DNA of 64,000 nucleotides from Eulemur rufifrons (taxonomy: Eukaryota; Chordata; Mammalia; Primates; Lemuridae): contig NC_091008.1 of assembly GCF_041146395.1 (NCBI RefSeq), positions 4,105,501 to 4,169,500 on the forward strand. The letters run 5' to 3'. Shown here one piece after another: positions 12,361 through 23,800 of the stretch. The notes under the pieces are model-generated. The model saw only the letters and a program-made list of their open reading frames with translations, was not told the origin of the DNA and did not search any database. Both the position numbers and the translations under genes were made by a program. Positions within the stretch are counted from its first letter, which is position 1; each line of letters opens with the position of its first letter.

Positions 12361-14869
12361 TAAAATAAAAATGTCAAGTATCAAAAGGCATTTATACTTT
12401 AAATCTCTGAAAACAGAAAGCATTTGGTCTTACAGCAGCTCAAATCTCATCTTTGAGCTTGATAATGTATCTCATTTAAGGTACTGAAATTACTGCAATG
12501 AACAAGGTGCTATCTTCGTTGCTAATACTGAAGTCAGAGTGGTGATGTGCTAGTAACTGTTGTTTCAAAAAGATGAAACTACTCCTTCTTCATTGGCTAC
12601 TTAATATCTCAGACTCTCTTAGGAGAGGAATGATAGATAAATATATAGCAGCGTCACACATGCAAGTCTAATACCCGTCCCATGTGGCATTATTTACCCT
12701 GGAAAATCCTCCGAAATTTACCACGGCTACGAAAAAATAGATAGGATCATGTTCTTAAAGACTAGAAGATAAACTATCTCTTGACAAGCAACCACTTACT
12801 TTGCCCGAGTAGTATTTTACTGCCCGCCCCAAAAGGAAATCACATTTTAATTCGTCTATTAGATGAATAGAATTTATAATTCTGCATTATACATAGAAAG
12901 ACCAAATGGATAAGCAGTATATGTGAATGGATAACGTGCTCTGTGCTGATTTTGTAGAAGCCTAGCCTGATCTACTTAGCACAAACCTTCCTCGGTTTGC
13001 AAAGTGAGGCTCTGCCAAACGCAGTTGGACAGACAGCAGTAGGATCCAGGCATTGAGGCGCCTTCATCGAAAGAATCGGTTTTCTCTTCACATCTGGGGT
13101 TGGCAGACTAGATGCAATCCAATCGCTAGATGCTGTCGGATTTTCAAGTGGCCTCCGTGGCTGAAAATACTCTTTTTGTCTGTGTTTTACAACCGTGTTA
13201 TGATAGTGCCTCTTTTTTATGAATCTTGGCCTCAGTTTCCCATGCCTTTGTGACCTCTGGACTAGATTATCACAGGAGCTTTGCCTATGTCTCCTTTGGC
13301 AGATCTTCCAGAAGCTTCCCCTGATGCAAAACACAGCAGCCCAACTACCTATGGAGGAGGCCTGAAAGCAAGAGGACACCATTCAAGTCCAGACTCTTAG
13401 ATACAAAGACCTCAAATCTTTCTGGGTTTATGAGCACAAGACGCCCCAAATCAGATAGATTTTGAACTACAGATCAAAGCCCTCGTCAATGATCTGACAG
13501 TGGCTCTAATAGCTTGTCAAGAAAATGTGAAGTGGAGTAAATTCTTGCAAGCTATAGCAATGTCGTATTTTGATAACTTTGAACTTGAATGTTCAAAAAA
13601 CCCACTTTAATATTAATAGCATTGCTCAAAATGAAAATGAAAAACATCAGTTATAAGTATTTAATACTTACAGTAATAAATTTTGACTCCTGGACTCCAG
13701 TAGTGACTTAACTAGAAAAGAAACAAAACCTAGACAGGAATCCAGCATTAGGAAAGAGCATTGCTTCCTAATACTCTGGAGCATCTAAAGGAGAAAGAGA
13801 AAGAACAGAGTAGGAAGACAGGATAGCAAACACAGAGAAAACACGTGGAACTGGGGAATTATGAAAGACTATGAACTGATCTTACAGTACAACATGCTCC
13901 CTGACCTCCCAGCCACCTGACACTAGAGTGACTAAATGCCATCACATGCAATGCACAGACCCTTAGCTCCAAAAAGGTACCCAAGACATACAGACAAGTG
14001 CTTCATGTCTGCCCCGTTGGACTGTGGGAGAAAAATGAAGACAAGAAACTAACACTCAGAACACTGAACGAGTCACTTGGCGTATGGCCACCAGAATACG
14101 CACACTTTGTCATATGTGCAAATGACAAAGAAATAGCAAGATAGCATGATACAGAGTTGCCATCTTTAATGTTTCCACAAAATAGCGCCATAATAAACAA
14201 AAACTACCACCTACCCTTGTCATTCATTCATAAACATTTGCAACTCCCCAAATGAAAAACTTAACACTAAATAAAGCTCTACCCTTCCCCGAGAGGGTAG
14301 ACTCTTTGCCTCCAAAACAAATCCATCAAAAAGACGAATGCAGGAAAATGACAACGTAAGAATATCTAATACTGTATTCAGTGTAAATGTTTTCTCATAA
14401 AAGTTTGTCAATATGTATCTATTTGCTATGGTGTAATATAAAAGGAAGCTCAAAAACTCAGCTTGTTCCTGAAATTCTTTTCTTGTAACGATACATAAAA
14501 TATGGTTGTATAAAACTATTGATATGTTATTGCAAACCCACGTAAGAGTCTTGAAACAATTTCGCTTAATCTATAGCATTTTGGGGGAGCAAAGGGGATT
14601 ATGTCTGCTAGACCTCCCATACGTGTCTGACCATCCCCCAGCCTGGTGAGACAGAAAGCAGCCCAGGTAGACAGGTGTCTGGGTGGCCAGGTGAAGAAGA
14701 CTTCCAGAGAGACCCAGGGAACTGACTACCCAGCCAGGTGCACTCAGAGGTCTAACTGAAAGGGGTCTAAGAAATACCTTCGACTGGATGAAATTATAAT
14801 TACCAACTGTACTGGATTGGAGGTAGACTAGTGTTTGGCCATTGTTCTAATATGAACCCTTTATTTGAC
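12361..14869. other. Unassigned intergenic DNA, about 2.5 kb
   Basis: No gene recognised. The longest frame (minus, 12972-13382, 136 codons) is Arg/Lys/Ser/Pro-rich, without a domain or a flanking gene structure, and is probably chance. Positions 14590-14770 are more GC-rich but unclassified. Confidence 0.5.
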
Positions 14870-15515
14870 TCTACAGTTACTGGGATTGGAAAAGGCCATA
14901 GAGATTCTCTAGTTTATGCTAAGCTACCCACTGTGTGCCACTAGTTTACCCATTAGTTGAGCCATCGTCTCTGAGTTTCAAACTCCCTCTTGTATCATCA
15001 GCTTTGTGATGCTGGGACTGGAACCCAACGAACCACAGTTCTTTTTTGCTGGCTGCTCTGTCTTAGGCTGCACCAACAGAGGACTCTAGAAGGGAGCCGG
15101 AGGGAAGAGGAGGAGGGACACACTCTTTCCTGCTTCCCTCCTGTTCCCACAGCATTCCCCCCCCCTCAAGAACTTGCTCACCCTGGCAGGGGTAGCTTGT
15201 TCCACTAGCAGTACCTGATCACACTCTGCAGTTTTTCCGAGACTCACAGAACCTGTATCATACTTCCTTACACACACTAGTCTCAGCCAAGGAGTGCCTT
15301 CCCTGAGGTCTAAATTTCATCTCCTCCAAGCTGCTAAACTTTAATAAGTTCAGCCTCTTTCTTTGTTTCCCCAGCCCTAATGTGGCTCTTGCTCTTCCTG
15401 CAGCTGCTACTTCTGTGATACTTTAGAGTCCTTTCTGGTCTTCTTAGTTCTTCAACACTTACTAATTTTCTTTGTTAAAGTAACTGATGTGGTTTCTCTG
15501 TTCACACAGACTTTT
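14870..15515 (+). repeat. Probable ancient interspersed repeat, family not resolved
   Basis: Moderately GC-rich sequence with features I associate with an old mammalian dispersed element: a GGACTCTAGAAGGGAG motif near 15083, pyrimidine-rich stretches, and an end near 15475-15510 reading TTAAAGTAACTGATGTGGTTTCTCTG. I cannot name the family. A C8 run is at 15157-15164. Short frames here are not genes. Confidence 0.35.
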
Positions 15516-15535
15516 ACCACGTGGAGATTACATTT

Positions 15536-15770
15536 TTAAGTAGCTTTATTGAGATATAATTTACCATAAAATTCATTCATTTAACATTCATGATTCAGTG
15601 TTGCTTTGCATATCCACCGAGCCATCACCATTGTCTAATTCCAGAACATCTTCATGACCCCCAAAAGAAACCCTGTGCCCACTAGCAATCACTCCTCATT
15701 TTCCCTTCTTCCTGGCCCCTGTTAACCATTTCTATAGCTGTGTGCATTCTGGAACTTCCATATAAAAGAT
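15536..15770 (-). mobile_element. Ancient L1M-type LINE-1 3' fragment
   Basis: Antisense L1 3'-region words: TTATTGAGATATAATTTACC (about 15547), CCATAAAATTCATTCATTTAA, CATCACCATTGTCTAATTCCAGAACATCTTCATGACCCC (about 15624-15662) and CCTGTTAACCATTTCTATAG. These match the mammalian L1M 3' consensus in reverse orientation. The fragment is 5'-truncated and has no coding capacity. Confidence 0.75.
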
Positions 15771-15838
15771 GTGCTATGAACTGAATTGTGTTCCCTCCAA
15801 AATTTGTATGTTGAAGCCCTAAACGCCAATGTGACTAT
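15771..15838 (+). mobile_element. Start of a MaLR-type LTR (MST/MLT1-like), cut by an L1
   Basis: The sequence TGCTATGAACTGAATTGTGT (from 15772) followed by CCAAAATTTGTATGTTGAAG and CCCTAA...CCAATGTGACTATAT matches the 5' end of MaLR LTRs of the MST/MLT group. It stops abruptly at the tail of the antisense L1 that follows. I cannot find a convincing continuation of the LTR beyond 16335, so the remainder may be deleted or too diverged. Confidence 0.55.
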
Positions 15839-16335
15839 ATTTATTTATTTATTATTTTTTATTTCAGCATATTATGGGGGTACAAATATTTAGGTTACAT
15901 ATATTGCCTTTGCCCCATCCAAGTCAGAGTTTCAAGCATGTCCATCCCCCAGACGGTGTAAATATACCCACCGCACCCATTAGGTGTAAATATCCCCATC
16001 CCCTCCTCCCCCTCCCACCTGCCCGACACCTGATGAATGTTATTACTATATGTGCAAATAAGTGTTGTTCAGTTAATACCAATTTGATGGTGAGTACATG
16101 TGGTGCTTGTTTTTCCATTCTTGGGATACTTTACTTAGTAGAATGGGCTCCAACTCTATCCAGGATGATACAAGAGGTGCTAGATCACCATTGTTTTTTG
16201 TGGCTGAGTAGAACTCTATGGTGTACATATACACATTTTATTGATCCACTCATGTACTGATGGACACTCGGGTTGTTCCCACATCTTTGCAATTGTGACT
16301 TGTCCTGCCATAAACATTCGAGTGCAGATGTCCTC
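15839..16335 (-). mobile_element. Lineage-specific L1 3' end (lemur type), 5'-truncated
   Basis: Reverse-complement L1 3' terminus: T/A-rich tail (15838-15860), CAGCATATTATGGGGGTACA, TTGCCTTTGCCCCATCC, then GGTGAGTACATGTGGTGCTTG (about 16089) and GGCTGAGTAGAACTCTATGG (16202-16221). It ends near AAACATTCGAGTGCAGATGTC (16312-16332). This 3' end is the type found in strepsirrhine L1s and supports the taxonomic call. Only about 500 bp of a 6-kb element is present. A 128-codon plus-strand frame over it (15874-16260) is not a gene. Confidence 0.9.
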
Positions 16336-18799
16336 ATTCTTCTGACACAGCCTCAGGGACAAGTGCCAAACTTTCGGTAACAAGCTCATCGGAACACTTC
16401 CTCTATTATATGGAACGAAATGTTGCCCGATTCTAGAATCACAATAAATCCAATTATGATCTTTAAAAAAAAAAGTTATTCGGGGTTCTGCAAAGTGTAA
16501 TTCACACTGATAGTCAGTTATTCAGAGTTAGTGTAGAGCCATGCACACTTCTTCATCTGTCTTCCCCACAGCGCCTTGACTGTCTCTTATCCAAATCCCG
16601 TTCTGGTTTAGATACTCTGAAGACTAAATATTCTCTAAATCTTCTTTTTGCAAGAGAGACCTATAAAACTAATGCACATTTTTCTACAGACTGCTTGAGT
16701 TTTTCCAAGTTTCTCTGCGCTTGGATTCCACTACACGTGAACTTTAGTCTCCTTATTTTCTCTGCTGTTTATGCCTCTTTTCTGCTCTCCTTCCCATGAC
16801 TGGTCAGGAAAATCCTCCCGTTGGTTATAAATCCAGGCCGCCATAACTCTATCTCTCATGGAGGAGATTTTAAAATATGGGATCTTCAGTCGACATTCCT
16901 CCTAACAAGTCTACTGCAAGCAGAAGCACAAATAGTTTGGAACATTTTTCAGATAGGATCCATTCATATTTCTGCTGATCGAGAAGGGAAGGCTCCCAGG
17001 TTCTGCAGTACCAGGAGCTAAATTACACAGCCTGGTTCTGTGAGTACCTCTGTGACCTCGTGAGAGCAAGAGTGTGAAAGTATGTCACCATGATATCCAA
17101 ATTATTGAAACTCTTTTGGATTTATCTACCTTTCTAGGGGCTGAGAACATGGGGACTGCTAATGTTTACATTAGAAAAGTAAGTTATAATTACAGTAAAT
17201 ATATGCTATAAATTCAAATTGGTAGTGAAATAACTACACATAATTGTCCCAAGAAAAAAATTAAAATATGCTAACAGTTTGAAAGTTACTGAATAGAAAA
17301 ACCATAGAAATGAAGAAAATTTCCTTCAGCTTCACAGAAACCTTTCATGAAAAACTAAGTTTTGATACTTCTTGTTGAGAATATTTAGGAGTTATTTCTG
17401 CTCTACGATGGGGAAAAAGTCTCCTCTCCTTTTTATTTCTTTTTAATATACCGCACATGGTTGACAAATGCAAATACTTTGAGAGGGTATCCCAGCAGAA
17501 ACCACTGTGGTTTGAGGATTTTCTCGTCATCTTGTATTAAAGAAAACGATGCTGAATCACATGCACTTAACAAATCAAAAAGCAACAAACATATGTAAGT
17601 AATGAAAGTGTCCCGTAGTAAGTAATCATCGTGATGCCACTAAAGGAAAACAAGACCATTTATTTGATTAACACATTTTGCCATGTTCCGTAGAGAAAGA
17701 CACTTTTACCAATTACCGTGGAACTGAAGTACTGCTCATCCAATTTCATCTTCATAAAGATTTTTAATACTATTGTAAATACTATTTGCTCCCTGAAAAT
17801 GAATTTCTATTAGACACAAGGGACATCGTTCTTGCAACTGATATATTAATAGATGAAATGAATATCCCTGCCAGAATTTTGGCTAAAAAATTGAGGAAAT
17901 TATATCATGTTCACCAATACGGAAAACCCACAAAGAAAAATATGATGTCTCATTAATGATAATTGCACAAAGTCTCCAAAAGATGGACACGCAGAGTTGT
18001 TTCTTCCGTGTCACAAACCTAATTAGCATTCTTCTTTTTATATATGGTAGAATACAAAAAAATACAAATAAAAATCTCATAACCAGAAGGAGAATGAAAG
18101 TGGGAAATGGAATTCCCAACAGACAAGAGATTTGAATTAGTTTCCGAAAGTCAAAGAGTCATGAAAGCTAACAGATGGCTCAACTATACAAGAAACTTGG
18201 AGCCCAAACTTTCTGTGAGGGATTGCAATGAACAAATAATGAGGAGGATGAAAAGAGGGATGTTAAATGAATGAAGATCAGTATATGAAATAAGTCACCA
18301 ATATGCACCTTCAATTCATAGCAATTAAAAATTCAAAGGGTATCTCCTCTAAGTAAAATCCCCTGGGGATTCTTTTCTGAAGAGTTTGAATGGATCTGCT
18401 TGGTTAATTCAAGGTTTCTACTGAGAATGTTCTTGCCAAGAATAAAGCCTTCTTTGCTGGGGCTTCTGGTGAACCTGAGACTTTACAGCTGCTCTCTGCT
18501 CACTCAACTAAGAGTTAAGTCTGCCAGACAATAAACTCTGTCCCCACACACTGAGCTTCAAGTCTGCCATTCATGGGACACACCTCACATTCATCTGTTC
18601 AGAGATAAAATGCACACTAGTTAACCAGTACTTCTTTCTTCAATATCAACAGACAACCAAGGGTTTTCAGACAAATAGGGAGAAGGAACAGCATAAAAGA
18701 GAAATATCTGTCTAAATTAATGGCAAAATGATCTTAGAATAAACTGGTCATTGAAAAATAAATCTTTCAGAGAATTATTCACAGATTCATTGAGTTTCA
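16336..18799. other. Unassigned intergenic DNA, about 2.5 kb
   Basis: No gene recognised. A short A-run follows AATTATGATC near 16455-16475. The 17-18.3 kb stretch is AT-rich with no clear transposon; 18.36-18.6 kb is somewhat more balanced. Confidence 0.5.
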
Positions 18800-19370
18800 A
18801 AAAATGTTATAGCCACAAAACAAGAACAGGATGCTATACAAAAGCAACAATACAAGTATATGAAAAAGCTTGTGGGGAGTGAAACTGTGATCTCTGAAAT
18901 TAAAAATTTCAATTAAAGGACACGTAAATAAAGTCAAAGAAATATCCAAGATTATAGAGGAAAATACAAGGATACCAAATATGAAAGAAAACTAACAAGA
19001 TATGAAGAAACGATCCAAGATGTCTACCATTTTACTAACAGAGAAGGCAAGAACTTTGCAAAGAAATAATAGAAATGTAAAACTACTGAGGTTTGAGCAG
19101 AGAACACACAGCCTGTGACTCACATTTTAATGGAATATTTGTAGCTTCAGTAGCAAATAGGCTATGGACAAAGTAGGATGGAAGAAAGAAAAAAACAACA
19201 TAGACAATGGAAAGCATCCAGGTAACAGATGTACCAAAATGCTGGAGGGAACTTAGTGAGAAGTGATGAAATTCTAAACAAAACTTATTGATGAAATCAA
19301 CAGAACTGTGTGACGTGTGGGTTTCCAGGAAAACAAAAAAGAAGTGTCAAGAAAGTCTCATTTTTTTTTC
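18800..19370 (+). mobile_element. Possible degenerate L1 (5'/ORF1-region) fragment
   Basis: A-rich plus strand with L1 ORF1-like phrasing such as GTGATCTCTGAAATTAAAAATTTCAATTAAAGG (about 18888-18920), AAAGAAATATCCAAGATTATAGAGGAAAAT and ATGAAGAAACGATCC. Frames are broken throughout. The resemblance is mainly in composition and word order, so the call is weak. Confidence 0.35.
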
Positions 19371-19373
19371 ATG

Positions 19374-20260
19374 TCACCCCAGCAACTGGACGAGTGGAAT
19401 TCTAGTTTTCTGAGAAGAAAATGCTGCACAAGAAGCAGGTTTTAGGGATGGAATAAAAATAAGCGATTTGGATTTGGACGTGTTGGATTTGAAGTTCATA
19501 TCAGACATCCAGCTGGACATGGTGAATAGGCAGAGGGATATTAGAGTCTCAAATTCAAGGGAAATGATTCCGGCAATCACGTATAAAGGACTCTTAACAC
19601 TAAGGCACTGGATGAGTTCCCCAAAGACTGAGCACAGAGAGCGAATAAACAACGCCCACAGACTGAGCGCTGGAGCACGTCTACATTCAGATGCGAAGAG
19701 GAAGAGGAACAGGCTGAGCAAAAGCATCAGATGAAGTAGAGGGATCATCAAAAGAGAGCGGTGTCCCAGAAGTCAAGTGTGTTTCAAGAAGGAGAAAGTC
19801 ATCATCTGTGTCAAACCTGCCTCTAAGTAAGTGGAATGAGGACTTCAAAGCGACCATTGGAGTTTGCAACATGGAGCTTTTTGGCGACATGACCAAAGTG
19901 GCCCTGAGGTGAAACCAGAATGAAGTGTGTTCAAGAGAGCGTGGGAGAGGAGCTGGAGAGAGATTATATGCAATCGCTGGGGAGATTGTCTACAAAAGAT
20001 AGCAGAGAACCGGGGAGGCATCTGGAAGTATATTGAGGTCAAATGAAGACTTTCTTTTACGATGTGTGATGCTACAGCATAGATGTGTAATATTAGGAAT
20101 GTTCCTACAGACCGGGATAATTTGATGGAGGAGACAGACAGCAACTGAAGAAATAATATCGCTAAGGCATGAAGGGAAAAACAATGCACGAAAGAGGCCC
20201 TAGCTTTAGATGAAGCAAAGACAATTTCTAGTTTGTGCTTGGAGGGAAGACAGAATGCTT
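19374..20260 (-). mobile_element. Large LINE-2 relic, reverse-transcriptase region
   Basis: The minus strand retains L2 ORF2 homology over several hundred bases. A 125-codon frame (19374-19751) contains LISLCLFTMSSWMSDMNFKS followed by SKSLIFIPSLKP, which aligns with the L2 region downstream of the RT active site (consensus pattern 'I..CL..ISTWMS...LKLN.SKTE.LIFPPKP'). On the plus strand the familiar reverse-complement words appear: GTTTCAAGAAGGAGAAAGTCATCATCTGTGTCAAA (about 19781-19815), AATGAGGACTTCAAAGCGACCATTGGAGTTTGCAA (19836-19870) and GTTCAAGAGAGCGTGGGAG. It is broken by frameshifts and stops and is not functional. The distal boundary is approximate. Confidence 0.8.
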
Positions 20261-22390
20261 GGTTGGTAAATAAAACCTGGAAACCCAGAGTCCACAGGGG
20301 TAGAAATGAACTTCCTTCATGGTAATCAGTTTAGAAACTACTGTTCTTTGAGTTTATTACAAAGAGGAGATTTCTATGGACCAGAATGGTCAGGGAAGGG
20401 TGCACAAGAATGGTGGGATTTGGGTTAGGTCGGATTTGGAAGAAGAAAACAGAACCCCAAATTATCGTGCTTATTTAGCATGATTGCTTTTAGAAATGTC
20501 ATAAAAATATACACAATCACCACATAGAGGTCACATATACTTCATATTTCATTAGTTTTATCTATAACATTTATATATGCAAGCCATCAACTTGAAACCT
20601 AGTTAAAATCAATAGCAGTAGTAGTATAACTACCAAGCACATTCGTTCATTCTTAAATTTTTTAAGTCAAGTAAGAAAGTAAGAATTACAGAAATTGAAC
20701 TTACATATACAATGTACATTCTTAATACTAAGGGGGACAGTAAGCAAATACTGATTCAGTCACATGTTCAGCGTCAACTCTTTACAAAGTGTTCCCGTTT
20801 CTTGGATGATCTCATTGCCAAATTGTTTTGTTTCACATTTGGGATGAAAAGGCTGAAAAGTGTGGGTTTTGGATAAAAGATCTTAAACATTTAGGCTTTG
20901 GGCTCTGCCCAACATAGAAGGCAGCTTAGAAACAGGAGCGTTAAATCTCTCCCATTTCTCGCCTTCTCTCTTGGACAAAAGCGGAGGCATCTAAACCCAA
21001 CGGCACCTTACGGAAGGTACGTTTGAGGACAGCGTCTAGTACAGCTGATCTTTCTTTTTTTGCAAAAAACGGAGTCCTTGTTTACGATCTCCCTGTTTAA
21101 AGCAATAAGTAATTTTTCCTGGCCAACATATGAGAGCGATTTCACATAATCTTTTCCAACTTTCCTTAGAGTACCCTCCAGGGATCAGTAATTCAGGTTA
21201 GCTAGTGAGTTTTTGTCTTTTGCTATTTTCTTTTCCAATAGGCCGGTCTGGACAGCTCCGCCACTATCTGGTTCCAGCAGGCCCTGAGATGACACTGGTC
21301 GTGCATGTTGGGACTCCTTCTCGGAGCAATGCAGACATGGGGAGACGGAGAGACAGTAACAGAAGTCACTAGAAGCTGCTGTGTGATGAAGGTACTTTAC
21401 TTTTACCTGCTGGTAGATTGGCTTCAATTTTCCACATGGGAATCTCTCCAGGAAAACATTGCAAGAACTGAACTTCCATTCTCCATTCTGAGATTGGATG
21501 GAAGGGGATTAATTTTTCATATGAATTAAAGATGACTCTAACAATATGTTTCTTTACAAGGTTAATAAACAGGAAAAGGCAAGCGATCAAGATGTCGCCA
21601 TAATTATTACTAGATTTACTGCAGACTGCTACTTAAAGCTACAAGACACTATCATTACAGGCAATCCTTTTTAATGTCAACATCAATTTAAAATTACCCA
21701 GGATTTTTCAATAAGTGCTCTAAGCTTATTCCAGTTTAAAATGACATCATAAAAGTGGTGACATATTTTTACCATTTGATAATGATAAAAATAGTGAGAT
21801 GAAAGTACCTTCTGGTCTCAAGCTATTGTTTTGCATAGCTAGTAAAGGCCCCCAAAACCACAGAGTAGACCAATAATTATAAATGTAAAAATCAATTTTG
21901 GATGAAAAGTAAAGATTAAGTCATGAAGGAAGTCTGTGGTGTGGTGTTGAGTGCTGATTGCAATAATTCTAAAGATTAGCGGAATATTCATTATTGCCCA
22001 CTAATAGGAAAGACACATGAGTTCACTCAGCGTTTTGACAGAGGACTAATTTTCTTTGAAATAACTCGTTGAGCAGTACAGACACCAAAAAAAATGTCCC
22101 TGGTGTAATTCTCCATAGTTCACTTAATTAACTAATCTATACACATATTCAAAAAAAGTTCATCTACGTGTTCAAAATAATGGAGAGAGGAACATCTCAA
22201 AGTATTTGTGCAGATCCTTCTGGTTCTTATTTTCCATTGCTTTCGTCACAATCCACTGCTGTTGAAAAGATATTCATCATACCAACAAAATAGGCTCAAT
22301 ATCTACATTTACATCTAAAAATTGTAAATTTTTTTTTAAAAAAAACGAGAATATATTTATATCGAAAGCTGTATTTCCAGAGTGACGCTT
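20261..22390. other. Unassigned intergenic DNA, about 2.1 kb
   Basis: No gene recognised. Positions 20900-21060 are less AT-rich, with several CpGs. Short overlapping frames at 21185-21590 on both strands have no recognisable content. Confidence 0.55.
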
Positions 22391-22394
22391 AGGT

Positions 22395-22455
22395 ATTGTT
22401 GGGGAAAGCTTGGATTTGGGAGATAGATTCAAATCCAGACTCTACGACACATAAA
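22395..22455 (+). mobile_element. MIR SINE fragment
   Basis: Short piece of the MIR left/central region: GAAAGCTTGGATTTGGGAGATAGATTCAAATCCAGACTCTACGAC. The TTCAAATCC...CTCT words correspond to the tRNA-derived B-box region of MIR. It abuts the next, longer MIR copy. Confidence 0.6.
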
Positions 22456-22745
22456 CGTAGCTTAGTGGCCAACAGCACAGATTCTGAGGCCTGAATGTCT
22501 AATTGCGAAGCCTGGCTCTGCCACGTACTGGATTCGTGACCTGGGAAAGCAACTTGATCTTTCTGGGCTTCAATTTTAATTATCTATAAAAACAAGAATA
22601 ATTACAGCGCCTATCTCATAGGGTTGCTGTGAGTTTAAAATTTTTAGTATATACTAAGCACTTAGCAGGAAGAGCCCCCCTCCCCGCCCCTGAGTGCCAC
22701 GCAAGCGTTTGTTTTATCGGCATAAGTTATTATTTTATCGTTATT
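22456..22745 (+). mobile_element. MIR SINE, near full length
   Basis: Runs GTAGCTTAGTGGCCAACAGCACAGATTCTGAGGC, GCCTGGCTCTGCCACGTACTGG, GTGACCTGGGAAAGCAACTTG, CTATCTCATAGGGTTGCTGTGAG, and TAAGCACTTAGCAGGAAGAG, in MIR order on the plus strand. Its end runs into TAAGTTATTATTTTATCGTTATT. It carries the MIR core (about 22520-22640) and an insertion-like C-rich patch (22676-22690). This is an ancient mammalian SINE. Confidence 0.85.
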
Positions 22746-22764
22746 AGTGAAGGAATGATTTTAT

Positions 22765-22905
22765 CAAAATGATTTAACCTCACCGAACCTATCTCCTCAT
22801 CCTTAAAGTGGGCTAATGACAGTCTGTATCTCAGAGAACTGTGATGAGGATGGAAAGGCGTAAGTCACGTCCAATGCTTGGCGACGTCAGGCGTGCTCAG
22901 GGTCC
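22765..22905 (+). mobile_element. MIR SINE, 5'-truncated
   Basis: Second MIR core in the same orientation: TTTAACCTCACCGAACCTATCTCCTCATCCTTAAAGTGGG (about 22773-22812), CTCAGAGAACTGTGATGAGGATGGAAAGGCG and CCAATGCTTGGC. It follows the preceding MIR head to tail with about 20 bases between them. Confidence 0.8.
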
Positions 22906-23624
22906 CTTGGTGATTTTGCACAGCTGATTTTGGCGGTTTCTCAGTTCTGTAGCTGTAGCGCTACCGTGAATTCTCTAATAGTGCGATTCCCCCGGATTTT
23001 CTGATTATCTCTAACTCTTCCTCTCCCGCTATGCCTGGAAAGGTTGATACACTAGAAAGGAGCCAGCTGCTCTGCAAAATACGAAACGATGTGTGCCAAG
23101 GAGCCCTCCGGGTGCAGCCTCCTCTGCAAAGGTGGCCATACCTGTTTTCCTTCTGTCGCACAGATGTGCAACACTCTGGCCCGCTACCTTGTGAAACCAC
23201 AGTGTTCACAATTCTTGCAGGAAAAAGCTACAGTGGCAATATTGAAATGCATGATGCTCTTCGGGGGTAAATGCCAGTCCTGTGAAGAGCTGGCCCTTCC
23301 TCCCTAACGCCCTCTCTCTCACAAGTCCCTGACACCAGCTTTCTGGCCAGCGTTCCTACAATGGGGCCTGACTTAACAGGGCCTAAGCAAAATGACCAAT
23401 CGCATCATTCTGACTCGCTTTAAAAAAAAATCCCAACCCCAATATTTCCAGTTATTTTTTAGTAAAATCTCAAATTTTACATACATTTCTAACATATATA
23501 TAACATCCATGTAGTGTAATCTACACACATACATATATATAAAACATACATGAACTAATTTGATAAAACTGTTCCTTATAATGAAAATTGAGCTTTGCCT
23601 TCATTATCATTCATTATTTTAAAG
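22906..23624. other. Unassigned intergenic DNA
   Basis: Unique and moderately GC-rich to about 23370, then AT-rich with TATATA/ACATA runs (23490-23550). Overlapping frames on both strands at 22961-23307 (72-82 codons) show no recognisable domain. One, with several Cys residues (23089-23307 plus), is not convincing as a gene. Confidence 0.5.
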
Positions 23625-23800
23625 CAATGGTTCTCAAACTCTAATGTGCCAGAGGAAAACCTGGAGATGTTTCTAAATCCTTAGAGAGTCTTATACAACA
23701 AGTCTGGGGGAAAAAAATCCGGGAATCTGAATTTTCCACAAATATACCAAACAATTCTAAGGCATGCAATCTTCAGCCAACTCTTCGAGAAACTATTTTG
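23625..23800 (+). mobile_element. MER5-type hAT DNA-transposon relic
   Basis: Starts CAATGGTTCTCAAACTCTAATGTG (terminal-repeat-like), passes CTGGAGATGTTTCTAAATCC and GGGAATCTGAATTTTCCACAAAT, and ends near CGAGAAACTATTTTG. This is the order seen in the short non-autonomous MER5A family. It has no coding capacity. Confidence 0.65.

Noticed and set aside
12972..13382. 136-codon minus-strand frame rich in Arg and Lys
   Set aside because: Low plausibility composition, no domain, no flanking exon-like frames; probably chance in a less AT-rich patch.
15874..16260. 128-codon plus-strand frame
   Set aside because: Antisense to the 3' end of a lemur L1; not a gene.
22961..23307. Overlapping 72-82 codon frames on both strands, one Cys-rich
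   Set aside because: Considered as a small secreted Cys-rich protein, but there is no signal peptide, no ordered Cys spacing and no splice context.
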